DNA from: DASYAE01 sp036501535
Lineage (GTDB): Bacteria; Actinomycetota; Actinomycetes; Streptomycetales; Catenulisporaceae
Reading direction: 5' to 3'
Assembly: GCA_036501535.1 (NCBI GenBank)
Contig: DASYAE010000036.1
Location: forward strand, 1-50,235
Length of the DNA stretch: 50,235 nt
Part shown: piece after piece, positions 17,798 through 26,417 of the stretch
Position numbering within the stretch: the first letter of the stretch is position 1
How the letters are laid out: each line of letters begins with the position of its first letter
Notes under the pieces: generated by a model
What the model saw: the letters and a program-made list of their open reading frames with translations, nothing else
Databases searched by the model: none
What the model was told of the DNA's origin: nothing
Translations under genes and position numbers: made by a program

Positions 17798-18601
17798 CTA
17801 CAGCAGCGCGTCCAAATCGGTCAGGATCGCTTCGAGATCGACGGCTGCTGCTTCGTCGGCCCGGCGCCGCAGTATCGACGACAGCGGCTGGTCGAGGTCG
17901 TCGCCGTAGAAGGTCAGCGCCAGGGTCAAGTGCTGCTCCATCGCGTGACGCGCCGCGGCGGCGTCGCCGGCCAGCACTGCATCCAGGATCGTCTTGTGCA
18001 GCGGCTCGCCGGCTCGCCGCACTTCCAGGTCGGTGAGACTTCGGATGATCAGCCCGCGGACGAGTGGACGGATGGATCCGAACATGATCCGCAGGACCGG
18101 ATTCCCGGACGCTCGCACGATGGCCTCGTGGAACGCGACGTCCAGGTCTGCGCGTTGCGAGATGTCCACTGCCGATTGGTTCGCGGCAAGGATCGTGGCG
18201 ATGCTCTGCTTCGCGTCGGTGTCCTCGCTCAGCGCAGCCAGTTCGACCGCCTCGCACTCGAGCATGATGCGCGCGACGACGAGGTGCCGCGCGGTGACGC
18301 CCGATCGGTGATACAGCGAATGCAGCGGCCGAGAGGCGTCGCTGGCACTCGCACTGCGAACGAAGCTGCCTCGTCCGGGTTGCACATCGATGTATCCGCG
18401 TTCCTCGAGGCTCCGCAGCACCTCGCGGACGAGGGGGCGGCTGAGCCGGTATTGGTCGGCCAGCGCGCGCTCGGACGGGAGTTTGAACCCCGGCGGCCAG
18501 CGGCCCTCGTTCACAGAAGACTCGATGGCTCGCATCAGTCCTTGTCGAGTGCCACCGAGCGCGTCGTGGGAGGGAAGATCGCCCCTGGTCTGACCGGTCA
18601 T
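17798..18601 (-). CDS. FadR-subfamily GntR transcriptional regulator
   Basis: 267 residues from the ATG at 18601. The winged helix domain is clear (GRWPPGFKLPSERALADQY, then LSRPLVREVLRSLEERGYI and QPGRGSFV). The C-terminal FCD ligand domain carries the usual metal residues: Asp and His in DLDVAFHEAI, a His in GEPLHKTI, and a His in AARHAMEQHL. These regulators usually sense sugar acids or other small carboxylates. It lies at the 3' end of the sugar locus, with its own TTGACA-like -35 at 18637-18632. The operator half-site GGTCTGACC falls in its first codons (18587-18595), which points to autoregulation and possibly a leaderless transcript. An ATG at 18535 would lie just inside the first helix and is less likely. 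Confidence 0.92.
   Translation of the reverse strand: MTGQTRGDLPSHDALGGTRQGLMRAIESSVNEGRWPPGFKLPSERALADQYRLSRPLVREVLRSLEERGYIDVQPGRGSFVRSASASDASRPLHSLYHRSGVTARHLVVARIMLECEAVELAALSEDTDAKQSIATILAANQSAVDISQRADLDVAFHEAIVRASGNPVLRIMFGSIRPLVRGLIIRSLTDLEVRRAGEPLHKTILDAVLAGDAAAARHAMEQHLTLALTFYGDDLDQPLSSILRRRADEAAAVDLEAILTDLDALL
18586..18596. promoter_or_regulatory. FadR-type operator at the regulator's own start
   Basis: TGGTCTGACCG fits the FadR-type consensus TNGTNNNACNA except for the last base. The same GGTC-N-GACC core recurs upstream of the other genes of the locus. Confidence 0.6.
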
Positions 18602-18654
18602 GCCTGCAGTTTCGGTGCTCTGACATTGCGCTGTCAAACATCGGTGCCGACGCG

Positions 18655-18693
18655 AGCCGGGTTGCCCGCCGCGATGGGCACGGCAACCCGGCT
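18655..18693 (-). terminator. Hairpin terminator after the propeller-like gene
   Basis: AGCCGGGTTGCC (18655-18666) pairs perfectly with GGCAACCCGGCT (18682-18693), 12 bp with a 15-base loop, 21 bp beyond the stop of the minus-strand gene ending at 18714. It separates that transcript from fadR. Confidence 0.75.
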
Positions 18694-18713
18694 TCTGTCG
18701 AGGCTTGGCCAGC

Positions 18714-19937
18714 CTAGCTTGGCACGCCGAACGTGACGGTGAAGAAGCGCGCCCGGTAGATGCCGACGTCCGCGTGCACGTCGGCCGGGTCCACGCTGTT
18801 CACGTCGTAGGAGAAGACGAGGCTGTTCCCGCTGCGGTACTCGGGATGCTCGTGCGCGTTGTACATGATCACGTTGCTGTTTCCGTACGTGCCCGATGCG
18901 CCTACTTCCGGCGGGATGTAGAGCAGGGTCTCATCGGTGAACGGGCCCGTGGGCGAGCACGAGAAGTACATCACGATCTGGTCGCTGAAGGGGAAGGACG
19001 TATCCTGCGTGACCAGGGTGTATACGCCGCCGATGTTCGAGATGCTGTAGTTGTTGCCGACGTTGCCGAGCACTCGCGTGGCATCGGTCTGCGATGTCGA
19101 CCAGCCGCTGCCGGTCCAGTAGGTCCAGGTGCCCCGCAGGTCGGTGCCGGCTACCCGGGCGATCCGCATGAACTTGCTGGGTGCGGTGGACGCGCCGGTG
19201 TCCTCGACGCCGTAGATGTACGTATAGGCGCCGACCCGCTGCAGCCAGGCGTTCCATTCGACGTTCGCCACTGCGGAGGGAAGCGGGGTGATGCTCAGAA
19301 CGTGCAGATCGGTGAGGTCGTAGCGAACCAGCACGGTGCGCTGCCACTGGAAGTCGAAGGGGCCGGTGCCGGTCGGCTTGAATTCGAGGTAGACGACCTG
19401 GAGGGCGCCGCCGCCGACCAGCACCGAGTCCGCCCAGTACCAGTCACCGGCGGTCGGCGGCGAGACGAGCGAGGCGGGCGCGCTCGCCGTCCCGCCTTGC
19501 AGCGTCGTCAGCGTGCCGTGATCGTCCACGATGATGGAGTTGTGGATGAAGTTTCCGGACGGCGCGATCGAGCCGTCCGAGTTCACCGGCCCGGTGAAGG
19601 TGTCGGAGTACAGCCATACCGACCGCCCGTCGGGCAGGACGGCGGAGTAGGTGTTGTCGCCCCCGACCCAGTCACCGGGCCCGGCCGTCGCGGCGTAGTT
19701 GTTGAACTGGTCGTCCAGCGTGGTGTCCGGCACGAGGTTGGTGACGTGCGGGAACCATGTCGAGTCACAGGTCGGCGATTTGCTCGCCGGCTGGCCGCCG
19801 GCCAGGTTCGCGTGGCTCGCGTGGACTGCGCTCGCATTGGCGGGTACCGCGGCGATGACCAGCCCGGCTGCGAGTACAGCGATGAGAGCCGGTCTGGGCA
19901 GGCGGTGCCTGCGCCGAACGCGGGTCGTGTGGACCAT
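18714..19937 (-). CDS. Secreted DUF4185/DUF5005-like beta-propeller protein
   Basis: 407 residues from the ATG at 19937, chosen because GGGAG lies nine bases upstream and a basic signal peptide (VRRRHRLPRPALIAVLAAGLVIAAVPANASA) follows. The mature part shows repeated strand motifs typical of five-bladed propellers of the glycoside-hydrolase-like DUF4185/DUF5005 group: GDWVGGDNTYSAVLPDGRSVWLYSD, then FIHNSIIVD, DWYWADSVLVGGG and VIMYNAHEHPEYRSGNSLVFSYDVN. It probably binds or cleaves an extracellular glycan whose products are imported by the neighbouring transporter. It has its own operator (19952-19971) and a terminator. Catalysis is inferred, not seen. Confidence 0.8.
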   Translation of the reverse strand: MVHTTRVRRRHRLPRPALIAVLAAGLVIAAVPANASAVHASHANLAGGQPASKSPTCDSTWFPHVTNLVPDTTLDDQFNNYAATAGPGDWVGGDNTYSAVLPDGRSVWLYSDTFTGPVNSDGSIAPSGNFIHNSIIVDDHGTLTTLQGGTASAPASLVSPPTAGDWYWADSVLVGGGALQVVYLEFKPTGTGPFDFQWQRTVLVRYDLTDLHVLSITPLPSAVANVEWNAWLQRVGAYTYIYGVEDTGASTAPSKFMRIARVAGTDLRGTWTYWTGSGWSTSQTDATRVLGNVGNNYSISNIGGVYTLVTQDTSFPFSDQIVMYFSCSPTGPFTDETLLYIPPEVGASGTYGNSNVIMYNAHEHPEYRSGNSLVFSYDVNSVDPADVHADVGIYRARFFTVTFGVPS

Positions 19938-19951
19938 GTTCTGCTCCCTTC

Positions 19952-19971
19952 TGGTCTGGCCGGTCTGGCCA
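19952..19971. promoter_or_regulatory. Tandem FadR-like operator upstream of the propeller-like gene
   Basis: TGGTCTGGCCGGTCTGGCCA: two adjacent copies of GGTCTGGCC, each one base from the GGTCTGACC found elsewhere in the locus. It lies 15 bp upstream of the ATG, just beyond the ribosome site. Confidence 0.55.
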
Positions 19972-20020
19972 GCTGGGTTATGGCGATAGGTAGTTGGAGA
20001 TCGTTGGTGTGCCGCAGGGT

Positions 20021-22348
20021 TCAGACCTCGGACTGAGGCGCTAGCACGCATGCCTCGTATCGATCGAGGTTCATGCGGATTTCGACGTGGTCGTCGTGGT
20101 CGTCGACGGGCACCGCGTGGGCCTCTCGGCGCGCGCCATCGGCCAAAACGTCGACCAACCTTCCCGCGGGGAAGTCCGCCGCCAGCGCCTGGACGCGGAC
20201 CGGGTGATCGGCGAGGTTGACCAGGACGAGTGCGGGCGGCGCGGCAGCCGGCCGGCGCACGACCGAGAACACGCAGCGCTGGTCGACTCCGATCCGCTGG
20301 AAGTCGCCGGCGCCGTCTCTGACGGCAGGATGTGTGCTGCGCAATCGGTTGATCCGGATGAGCAGGTCTTCCACCCCGAGCTCAGCCCCCACGAAACTCA
20401 TGAAAGGGCCGCCGCAGAGCGCGAAGACGGCCAGCCAGGCACGCGTCGCCGGGACTCCGTACTGCTCCCGTCGCCACTTGGCGCCCGGCAGCGGCCACCA
20501 GAACGTGTCGTGGGAGTCGATGTGATGCGCGGTCACCGCGCCATCCGGCAGCGTGGCATCGCGATCGGCGAACCACTGACGCAGATCGGCGCCGTCTGCC
20601 ACCAGCCACGGCTCGGCGTCGACGCTCTGCTGCATGATGGCCGGGATGAGCCACTGCTCGTCGTAGTTGTAGTTCACGTCCATCGAGCGTCGCAGCATCG
20701 GTCCGGATGGTTCGGTGTACATCATGAGCTCGGGTTTGGTCGCATGCAGCCGCCGGCGCAGCGTCGCGAACAGCCCGATGGCCCCGACGGCCGGCTCTCC
20801 GGCCCGAGACCGCGCCGCCGGTGACCACGAGGCGAAATCGTTGTAGGTCGGGGCGTCGAATCGGAAGCCGTCGACGTCCAGCCGGCGGACGAGCTCGACC
20901 ATGCTGACGGTGAAGTACTCCCGCCATTCGGGGCGGGCGAGGTCGAAGGCCTTCGTGTAGACGCCGGTGATCCGGCCGGCCGAGTCGGTGCAGAACCACT
21001 CCGGACGCTCGTCGCACAGCCGATGCCGTTCGGGCGCGCCGGCACGCCAGTAGGGGGCGAAGTCGACGATGTGACGGCTCCACGCGACGGCGCGCGCGTC
21101 GTCGTCGAGCATGTCGAGGCTGCTGACTTCCGGCGTCGCCTCGCCGATGCGGTCGGCGTACGGGCCGGTGCGAACGCCGGCGAGCGCCTCGTCGATCGAC
21201 TCGCGGTCCAGGACGCCGTGCATGATCACGTCGAGTATCACGCGCATGCCGATGTCGTGTGCAGCCCGCACGAGTTCGGCGACCGTCGCCTCCTCGCCGT
21301 AGCTGGTGGAGATGTCGGCGTAGTCGTGGACGTTGTAACTCGGGTACGGCTGACGCGGCATCAGTTGCAGTGTGTCGAAGCCCAGCTGCCGGATACGCGG
21401 CAGGTCGGCGAGCAGGTCCGCCGGTTCGGGGTAGGGCGCGTAACGCCACTCGTCCGGGCCGAACACCGAGTATCCGATCTGGGCCTCGAAGATCGTGGCG
21501 CTGCGGGTCCACGCCGGACCGTCTGTCGGCAGGGTGAGCCCGGCCGCCGGGTACCAGCCGCTGACTGCGGTGCGGTGAGCCGCCCAGTCACCCGGTCGCA
21601 GGCCAACGCGCACCAGCGACACCCGGAGATCGGTGCTTTCGTCCGCGGCCGCTGCCGCTGCGGTGTACAGCCGGGCACGCAGCCCGGCGTCGGTCGGCGC
21701 CACGGACAGGTACCCGAGCGCTTCGGTCGTGGTAGCCCAGACGAAGGCGGTGCTCTCGCCGGCCGGGTCGGTGCAGGCGAGCAGGCCCGGCGAGCCGCGC
21801 AGGCCGGTCTGCGTGGAGATGCCGATCGGGCGGTGCAGCAGCCGAAGCGGGACGTCGCGCCGGATGCGATTACCCGGGGCGTTCACCAGCCAGCTCGCAG
21901 CCTCCGGCAGCTCGAGCTCGACGTCGAACGCCAGTCTGCGCAGCGGCGCCGCGTCCGGTGTCGGGCGCAGTCGCGCAACGATCCCCCAGTGGGGGCCGCT
22001 GTCGTGCCAGGTGTAGGTCCAGTCGATCCGCCAGCCGCCGAGCTGGGCAGCGACGGTCCACTCGGGGACGGCCGCTGATACGACACGCTCGGGCGGGCCG
22101 AGCGCTACGACGTCGCTGACTGCCACGGCGCCTGGATAGGCGAGCCCGCCGAGCGGTGCGCGCTGCTCACCGCCGCCGATCGTCGCCTGCACCCGGCTGG
22201 TCAACGTCACTGACCGCCCGTGATGCACGATCAGGGCGGGTAGCCCGGTGGCCGGATCGAGAACGAGCTCGTCAGACGCCGATGACGCCGATGACGTCGG
22301 CGCGAGAGCGAGTGTCCACTCCCGTAGGTCCTGTGCGCGTGCGGACAT
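20021..22348 (-). CDS. GH13 alpha-amylase-superfamily glycoside hydrolase
   Basis: 775 residues; the ATG at 22348 is 4 bp after the SDR stop. The first ~270 residues form a beta-rich domain. The (beta/alpha)8 part starts near residue 285. GH13 motifs are present: region I VILDVIMH (Asp373, His377), region II DGFRFDAP (nucleophile Asp498), region III MMYTEPSG (acid/base Glu546) and region IV DSHD (Asp614). A C-terminal beta domain follows. There is no signal peptide, so it acts inside the cell on imported oligosaccharide, hydrolysing or transferring alpha-glycosidic bonds. I cannot assign a GH13 subfamily. Last gene of the importer operon (importer, SDR, GH13). Confidence 0.9.
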   Translation of the reverse strand: MSARAQDLREWTLALAPTSSASSASDELVLDPATGLPALIVHHGRSVTLTSRVQATIGGGEQRAPLGGLAYPGAVAVSDVVALGPPERVVSAAVPEWTVAAQLGGWRIDWTYTWHDSGPHWGIVARLRPTPDAAPLRRLAFDVELELPEAASWLVNAPGNRIRRDVPLRLLHRPIGISTQTGLRGSPGLLACTDPAGESTAFVWATTTEALGYLSVAPTDAGLRARLYTAAAAAADESTDLRVSLVRVGLRPGDWAAHRTAVSGWYPAAGLTLPTDGPAWTRSATIFEAQIGYSVFGPDEWRYAPYPEPADLLADLPRIRQLGFDTLQLMPRQPYPSYNVHDYADISTSYGEEATVAELVRAAHDIGMRVILDVIMHGVLDRESIDEALAGVRTGPYADRIGEATPEVSSLDMLDDDARAVAWSRHIVDFAPYWRAGAPERHRLCDERPEWFCTDSAGRITGVYTKAFDLARPEWREYFTVSMVELVRRLDVDGFRFDAPTYNDFASWSPAARSRAGEPAVGAIGLFATLRRRLHATKPELMMYTEPSGPMLRRSMDVNYNYDEQWLIPAIMQQSVDAEPWLVADGADLRQWFADRDATLPDGAVTAHHIDSHDTFWWPLPGAKWRREQYGVPATRAWLAVFALCGGPFMSFVGAELGVEDLLIRINRLRSTHPAVRDGAGDFQRIGVDQRCVFSVVRRPAAAPPALVLVNLADHPVRVQALAADFPAGRLVDVLADGARREAHAVPVDDHDDHVEIRMNLDRYEACVLAPQSEV

Positions 22349-22352
22349 CGGC

Positions 22353-23138
22353 TCAATCCATCGGGTAGAGGCTCGCGCCGCCATCGACCAGCAACGTGGC
22401 GCCGGTCATGTACTCGGCAAGGGGGCTCATCGCGAGCACCACCGTGTTGGCGACCGACTCCGGCGACTGCAGCGCACCGAGTGGGATGGCCCGCTTGGCG
22501 CGCTGTTGATACTCCGGTTCGGTGTCCCATTGGCGTTTCGCCATACCGGCTCCGACGATGCCGGGCGCGATCACGTTTGCCCGGATCCCGTGTGGCGCCA
22601 ACTCGCGGGCGAAGGATCGGGCGATCGCGCGGACGGCGGCCTTGGACGCGCTGTAGGCGGCGATACCCGGCCACGGAACGTCCTGTACCCACGAACTGGT
22701 GAAAAGGATCAGGCCTGCCTGCCGCTGGGCGATCCAGCGGCGCGCCTGTTCCTGCGCGAGCGCGAAACCGGGGACCACGTTGTCGTGCAGCACCCTCGCC
22801 ACATCCGTCGGCTCGATCTCGAGGATCGGGGCGGATCGCACCACACCCGCGTGGCAGCACAACGTGTCCGGAAGTCCGTCGAAGGCGCGCTCGCACCCGT
22901 CCAGCAGCGCCGCCGCCACCCCCGGCTCGGCCGCATCCCCTCGCAGGTACGTCACCCGATCGTCGAAAGCGATCCGCTGCACAGCCTCGTCTTCAGGGAT
23001 GATGTCGTTCACGGCGACCCGCGCCCCGCGCTCTCGAAGCTCGGCCACGATCGCTCGCCCGAGGTCGCCTGCCCCGCCGGTCAGCAGGACGATGCGGTCG
23101 GTGAAGTCGACGGCTGCTTGATGGGGCGGCACGCTCAC
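22353..23138 (-). CDS. Short-chain dehydrogenase/reductase
   Basis: 261 residues, GTG start overlapping the upstream permease stop (GTGA). Classical SDR: IVLLTGGAGDLGRAI (TGxxxGxG), the NAG-like CCHAGVV, catalytic Ser in FTSSWVQ, and YSASK (Tyr and Lys). ANVIAPGIVGAGMA and a GGASLYPMD end are also typical. Asp in VAVNDIIPE suggests NAD preference. It probably oxidises a sugar or sugar acid within the pathway encoded by this operon. Confidence 0.92.
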   Translation of the reverse strand: MSVPPHQAAVDFTDRIVLLTGGAGDLGRAIVAELRERGARVAVNDIIPEDEAVQRIAFDDRVTYLRGDAAEPGVAAALLDGCERAFDGLPDTLCCHAGVVRSAPILEIEPTDVARVLHDNVVPGFALAQEQARRWIAQRQAGLILFTSSWVQDVPWPGIAAYSASKAAVRAIARSFARELAPHGIRANVIAPGIVGAGMAKRQWDTEPEYQQRAKRAIPLGALQSPESVANTVVLAMSPLAEYMTGATLLVDGGASLYPMD

Positions 23139-23983
23139 TTGCCCACTCCGAGGGTCAGGCCGCTCGTCAGGCGGCGGGCGACGACGGTGAAAAGGATCAC
23201 GACCGGGACAGAGCTGATGAGTGCGAGGGCCATGAGGTTGTTGTACTGCGTTCCATAGAACCCCTCCTGCTCGACGAGAAGCACGCTGAGCGGGTACTTC
23301 GAGCTACTGGTGAGGAACGAGACCGAATACAGGAACTCGCCCCAGGACCCGATCAGCAGCAGGACGGCGATCAGCGACAGCCCGTTGCGCACGAGCGGCA
23401 GAACCACGCGCAGGAAGCAGGTGAATTCGCCCGCCCCGTCGATGCGGGCGGCCTCCTCGACCTCGACCGGGACGGAGAGAAAGTACGGGCGCAGGAGCAA
23501 CACGGCATAAGGCAGCGTCGTCGCGGCGATCGCCAGTGCGACGCCGCCGAGGTGGTTCAGCAGATGCAGCGCGACCAGCACCCGGAACAGCGGGATCACG
23601 GCCGTTGCGGTCGGCGTCATCTGCAGCGCGATCAGCACTCCGATGACGAGCGCATTCCACCGGCTGTGAGTTCGCGCGAGCACGTAGGCCAGCGGCGTTC
23701 CGACGATCATGGTCACGGCCGTGGCGCCCACCGCGATCTGGGCCGAGTTCCACAGGGCCTGGACCAGATCGCGATTGAGCACGGCGCGGAACCCGGCGAG
23801 GCTCGGGTGGAAGATCAGCGCGGCCGGGTCGTTGGCGATCTGCGCGTTGCTCTTGAAGGCGGCCAACGACACGAACGCCAGCGGTACCAGGTAGCTGAGC
23901 AGCACGAAGAGGGCAAGTGCAGTCGTGAGGGTCCTGCCGGAAGGCCTGCCCGCGCCCCGCGACGCCGCCGCAAGCGTACTCAC
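23135..23983 (-). CDS. ABC sugar transporter permease (MalG type)
   Basis: 282 residues, GTG start overlapping the preceding permease stop, with GAAGGGAAG upstream. Six hydrophobic segments. The cytoplasmic EAA loop is EEAARIDGAGEFTCFLRVVLPL. Works with the other permease and the binding protein to import an oligosaccharide. No ATPase gene is in the locus, so a shared MsiK-type ATPase encoded elsewhere is likely, as is usual in actinomycetes. Confidence 0.92.
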   Translation of the reverse strand: MSTLAAASRGAGRPSGRTLTTALALFVLLSYLVPLAFVSLAAFKSNAQIANDPAALIFHPSLAGFRAVLNRDLVQALWNSAQIAVGATAVTMIVGTPLAYVLARTHSRWNALVIGVLIALQMTPTATAVIPLFRVLVALHLLNHLGGVALAIAATTLPYAVLLLRPYFLSVPVEVEEAARIDGAGEFTCFLRVVLPLVRNGLSLIAVLLLIGSWGEFLYSVSFLTSSSKYPLSVLLVEQEGFYGTQYNNLMALALISSVPVVILFTVVARRLTSGLTLGVGK

Positions 23984-24963
23984 CGCTCTTCCCTTCGCAC
24001 CGCGTAGATGTAGCCCATGGCAAGGACGAGGACGACCAGCATCGCCAGGACCGAGACCGCGCCGGCGGCGCCGAACTGGTAGTTCTGAAAGGCGAGCAGG
24101 TAGCCCAGGAACGGGATCGTGGTGCTGCTCGTGCCCGGCCCTCCGCGGGTCATGACGTAGATGAAGTCGAAGGCCTTGAACGCGCCGACGACGCTGAGCA
24201 CGCCGAGGATGAGCAGCGTCGGCCGGATCATGGGCACGATCACCGAGGTCACGACCTGGCGAGTACTCGCTCCGTCGACGCGCGCGGCGTCGATCACGTC
24301 CCGAGGCACATCGAGGATGGCCGACTTGATGACCATCACGGCGAACGGCGCGGAACTCCACAGCGTCACCGCGGTAACGGCGGCGAGCGCTGTGGACGAC
24401 TGCGACAGGAACGCGGTCGGGTGATCGAGAACGTGCATCCGGACGAGTAGATCGCTCAGACCGCCGTCGCTGGCAAGCAGGAACTTCCACAGGCTGCCGG
24501 CCACGATCGGCGGCAGTGTCCAGACCAGGATCATCGTCGTCTGCGTGATCCGGTTCAGCCGCGTGTTCTCCCGCAGCACCATCGCGAGCAGGAAGCCGAG
24601 CACCAACGTCAGAATCAGGATCGCCGTCACGAGGATCAGCGTCTGCACGGCGACGGTACGAAATGTCGGGTCGGTCAGCTGATCCTGAAAGTTCCGGAAC
24701 CCCACGTAAGGCCAGTAACGCAGCAGGTTCGTGATGGTCACGTCGTCCACGCTCATCTGGACGAGAACGACCAGCGGGTAGAGCGAGAGCACCGCCAGGA
24801 GCGCTGCCGCGGGCGCGCTGAACCCCAGGCGCACTAGGCGGAGGTGCCGCGAACGCCCGCGTCTGCGCCCACGGCGACGTGCGAGACCATGGAGCTGCGC
24901 GGTACGAATGCCCGGCGCGGATTCGGCTCGCTCTTGTGAGCGCTCGATCTTGGTCGAGCTCAT
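23980..24963 (-). CDS. ABC sugar transporter permease (MalF type)
   Basis: 327 residues. The ATG at 24963 overlaps the binding-protein stop (ATGA). The first 45 residues are very Arg-rich and cytoplasmic; six hydrophobic helices follow. The EAA loop is IDAARVDGASTRQVVTSVIVPM. It forms the channel with the MalG-type permease. Confidence 0.92.
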   Translation of the reverse strand: MSSTKIERSQERAESAPGIRTAQLHGLARRRGRRRGRSRHLRLVRLGFSAPAAALLAVLSLYPLVVLVQMSVDDVTITNLLRYWPYVGFRNFQDQLTDPTFRTVAVQTLILVTAILILTLVLGFLLAMVLRENTRLNRITQTTMILVWTLPPIVAGSLWKFLLASDGGLSDLLVRMHVLDHPTAFLSQSSTALAAVTAVTLWSSAPFAVMVIKSAILDVPRDVIDAARVDGASTRQVVTSVIVPMIRPTLLILGVLSVVGAFKAFDFIYVMTRGGPGTSSTTIPFLGYLLAFQNYQFGAAGAVSVLAMLVVLVLAMGYIYAVRREER

Positions 24964-26276
24964 ATCTTCGTCATCTGCTTGATCACCTCGTCGGCTGCCG
25001 AGGCCGCGCTGAGCTGCCCTCCGACGAAGGCGTTCCACACCTTGCCCATGTCCACCAGATAGTCGCTGATCAGCGGCGTTGCCGGCCTGGTGCCCAGATC
25101 CGAGACGACCTTCGAATAAGCGCGCAGCCAAGGATCGGAGCTGACCGCCGGATCGGCGGCGGCATCCGAGCGTGAGGGCAGGTCGCCGGTGGAGTTCAAC
25201 ACGGCGAGCTGAGCCTGTTTGGTGAGCAGGGCCGAGGTGAAGAACGCCCACACCAGCTCGGGCTGCTTGGCGCTGGACATGATCGACACGCCCTCGCCGC
25301 CGCCGACGCTGTGACTGCCGGCGGTCCCGGCGGGCAGGGCGGTGACCCCGTAGTCGAACTTGATGTCCGTCTTCGCGCTCGCGAGCTCCCAGTTGCCGGT
25401 CTGGCAGAACGCGGTCGTGCCGCCGACGAACCTCGTGTAGTTGTCGTTCTCGTTGAGCCCGGTGATGTCCCGCGGGATGTACCCCGCCTGCAACCACGAC
25501 CCGAACCGCTCGAACACCGAGGTCAGGACCGAACGGTTCCATTTGCCGTAGTTCTGTCCTTCGGCCAGCAGCCACGGGAAGAAGTCGAACTCACCCGACC
25601 CGGTGGGCAGCGCTCCGAGCAGGAAGCCCACGTATCCCTTGGCGCTGACGGCTTTGAGGGCGGCGTCGAACTCGTCCATCGTGGTCGGGACCGCGAGGCC
25701 GACGGCGTCCAGAATGGTCTTGTTGTACCAGAGGGCTGTCGTGTTGACGTAGCCCTGGACGCTGATCACCTTGCCGCCCACGGTCCACACGGTGGACTTG
25801 CCGAACAGCTCATGGCCGGAGAGGGCGTTCCAGGCCGGCGTGAGGTCGGAGAGCAGCCCCGACTGGTTGAGCTTCGGTGCGTCGGACGGGTTGAACAGCA
25901 GCCCGTCCGGTCCCTCACCGGTCGTGGCCGCACCGAGAACCTTGGCCACGAGCTGTTCGTAGGGCACGTATGTGTAGTTCACATGCACCTTGGGATAGGC
26001 CCGGTTGAACGCCGTGATCGCCGGCTGGATCCACGGGCCGGACTTGAGGTCGACGTAGCTCCAGACGGTGATCGTCCCGGTCGCGGACGCCGGCGGCGGG
26101 CTTCCCGCGCCGAGCGTCGGTCCGGTCGTGGCCGTGCTGCTACCGCTACCGGTGCCGACGCACCCGGAGAGCAACGCAACCAGTGTTCCGGCCCCGGCGG
26201 CGGCGAGGAAATGCCGCCGGTCGAGCGCGCCGCCCACACGCGACGGGACGCCGCTCGAGGCAAGTGTGGGGTCCAT
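24960..26276 (-). CDS. ABC sugar-binding lipoprotein (Tat type)
   Basis: 438 residues, GGGAGGTGA just before the ATG. The N-terminus has a twin-arginine signal (DRRHFLAAAGAG) ending in a lipobox (LLSGC), so it is exported folded and anchored to the membrane by lipid. The mature part is a family 1 solute-binding protein (ITVWSYVDLKSGPW, then YVPYEQLVAKVLGA and LWYNKTILDAVGL). First gene of the operon; its promoter overlaps FadR-type operators. The sugar bound is unknown. Confidence 0.92.
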   Translation of the reverse strand: MDPTLASSGVPSRVGGALDRRHFLAAAGAGTLVALLSGCVGTGSGSSTATTGPTLGAGSPPPASATGTITVWSYVDLKSGPWIQPAITAFNRAYPKVHVNYTYVPYEQLVAKVLGAATTGEGPDGLLFNPSDAPKLNQSGLLSDLTPAWNALSGHELFGKSTVWTVGGKVISVQGYVNTTALWYNKTILDAVGLAVPTTMDEFDAALKAVSAKGYVGFLLGALPTGSGEFDFFPWLLAEGQNYGKWNRSVLTSVFERFGSWLQAGYIPRDITGLNENDNYTRFVGGTTAFCQTGNWELASAKTDIKFDYGVTALPAGTAGSHSVGGGEGVSIMSSAKQPELVWAFFTSALLTKQAQLAVLNSTGDLPSRSDAAADPAVSSDPWLRAYSKVVSDLGTRPATPLISDYLVDMGKVWNAFVGGQLSAASAADEVIKQMTKI

Positions 26277-26417
26277 GAGTCACCTCCCGCTCACGATTTC
26301 AGGTCTGCCGGCTGCACTGGGCTTACCGGTCAGACCACTGTCTAGCTGAAACGACCGGCTCAGTCAAGGGATGTTTGGGGGTTGTGGTCTGACCGGTCTA
26401 TCCGGTAGACAGGCTCC
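26277..26417. promoter_or_regulatory. Divergent promoter region with two FadR-type operators
   Basis: CGGTCAGACCA (26327-26337) and TGGTCTGACCG (26385-26395) are inverted copies of the same site. They lie between the binding-protein operon and the divergent dehydratase, with centres 58 bp apart. The second lies 22 bp upstream of the dehydratase ATG, where bound regulator would block transcription. AGGTCTGCC at 26301-26309 is a weaker match. Confidence 0.75.
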
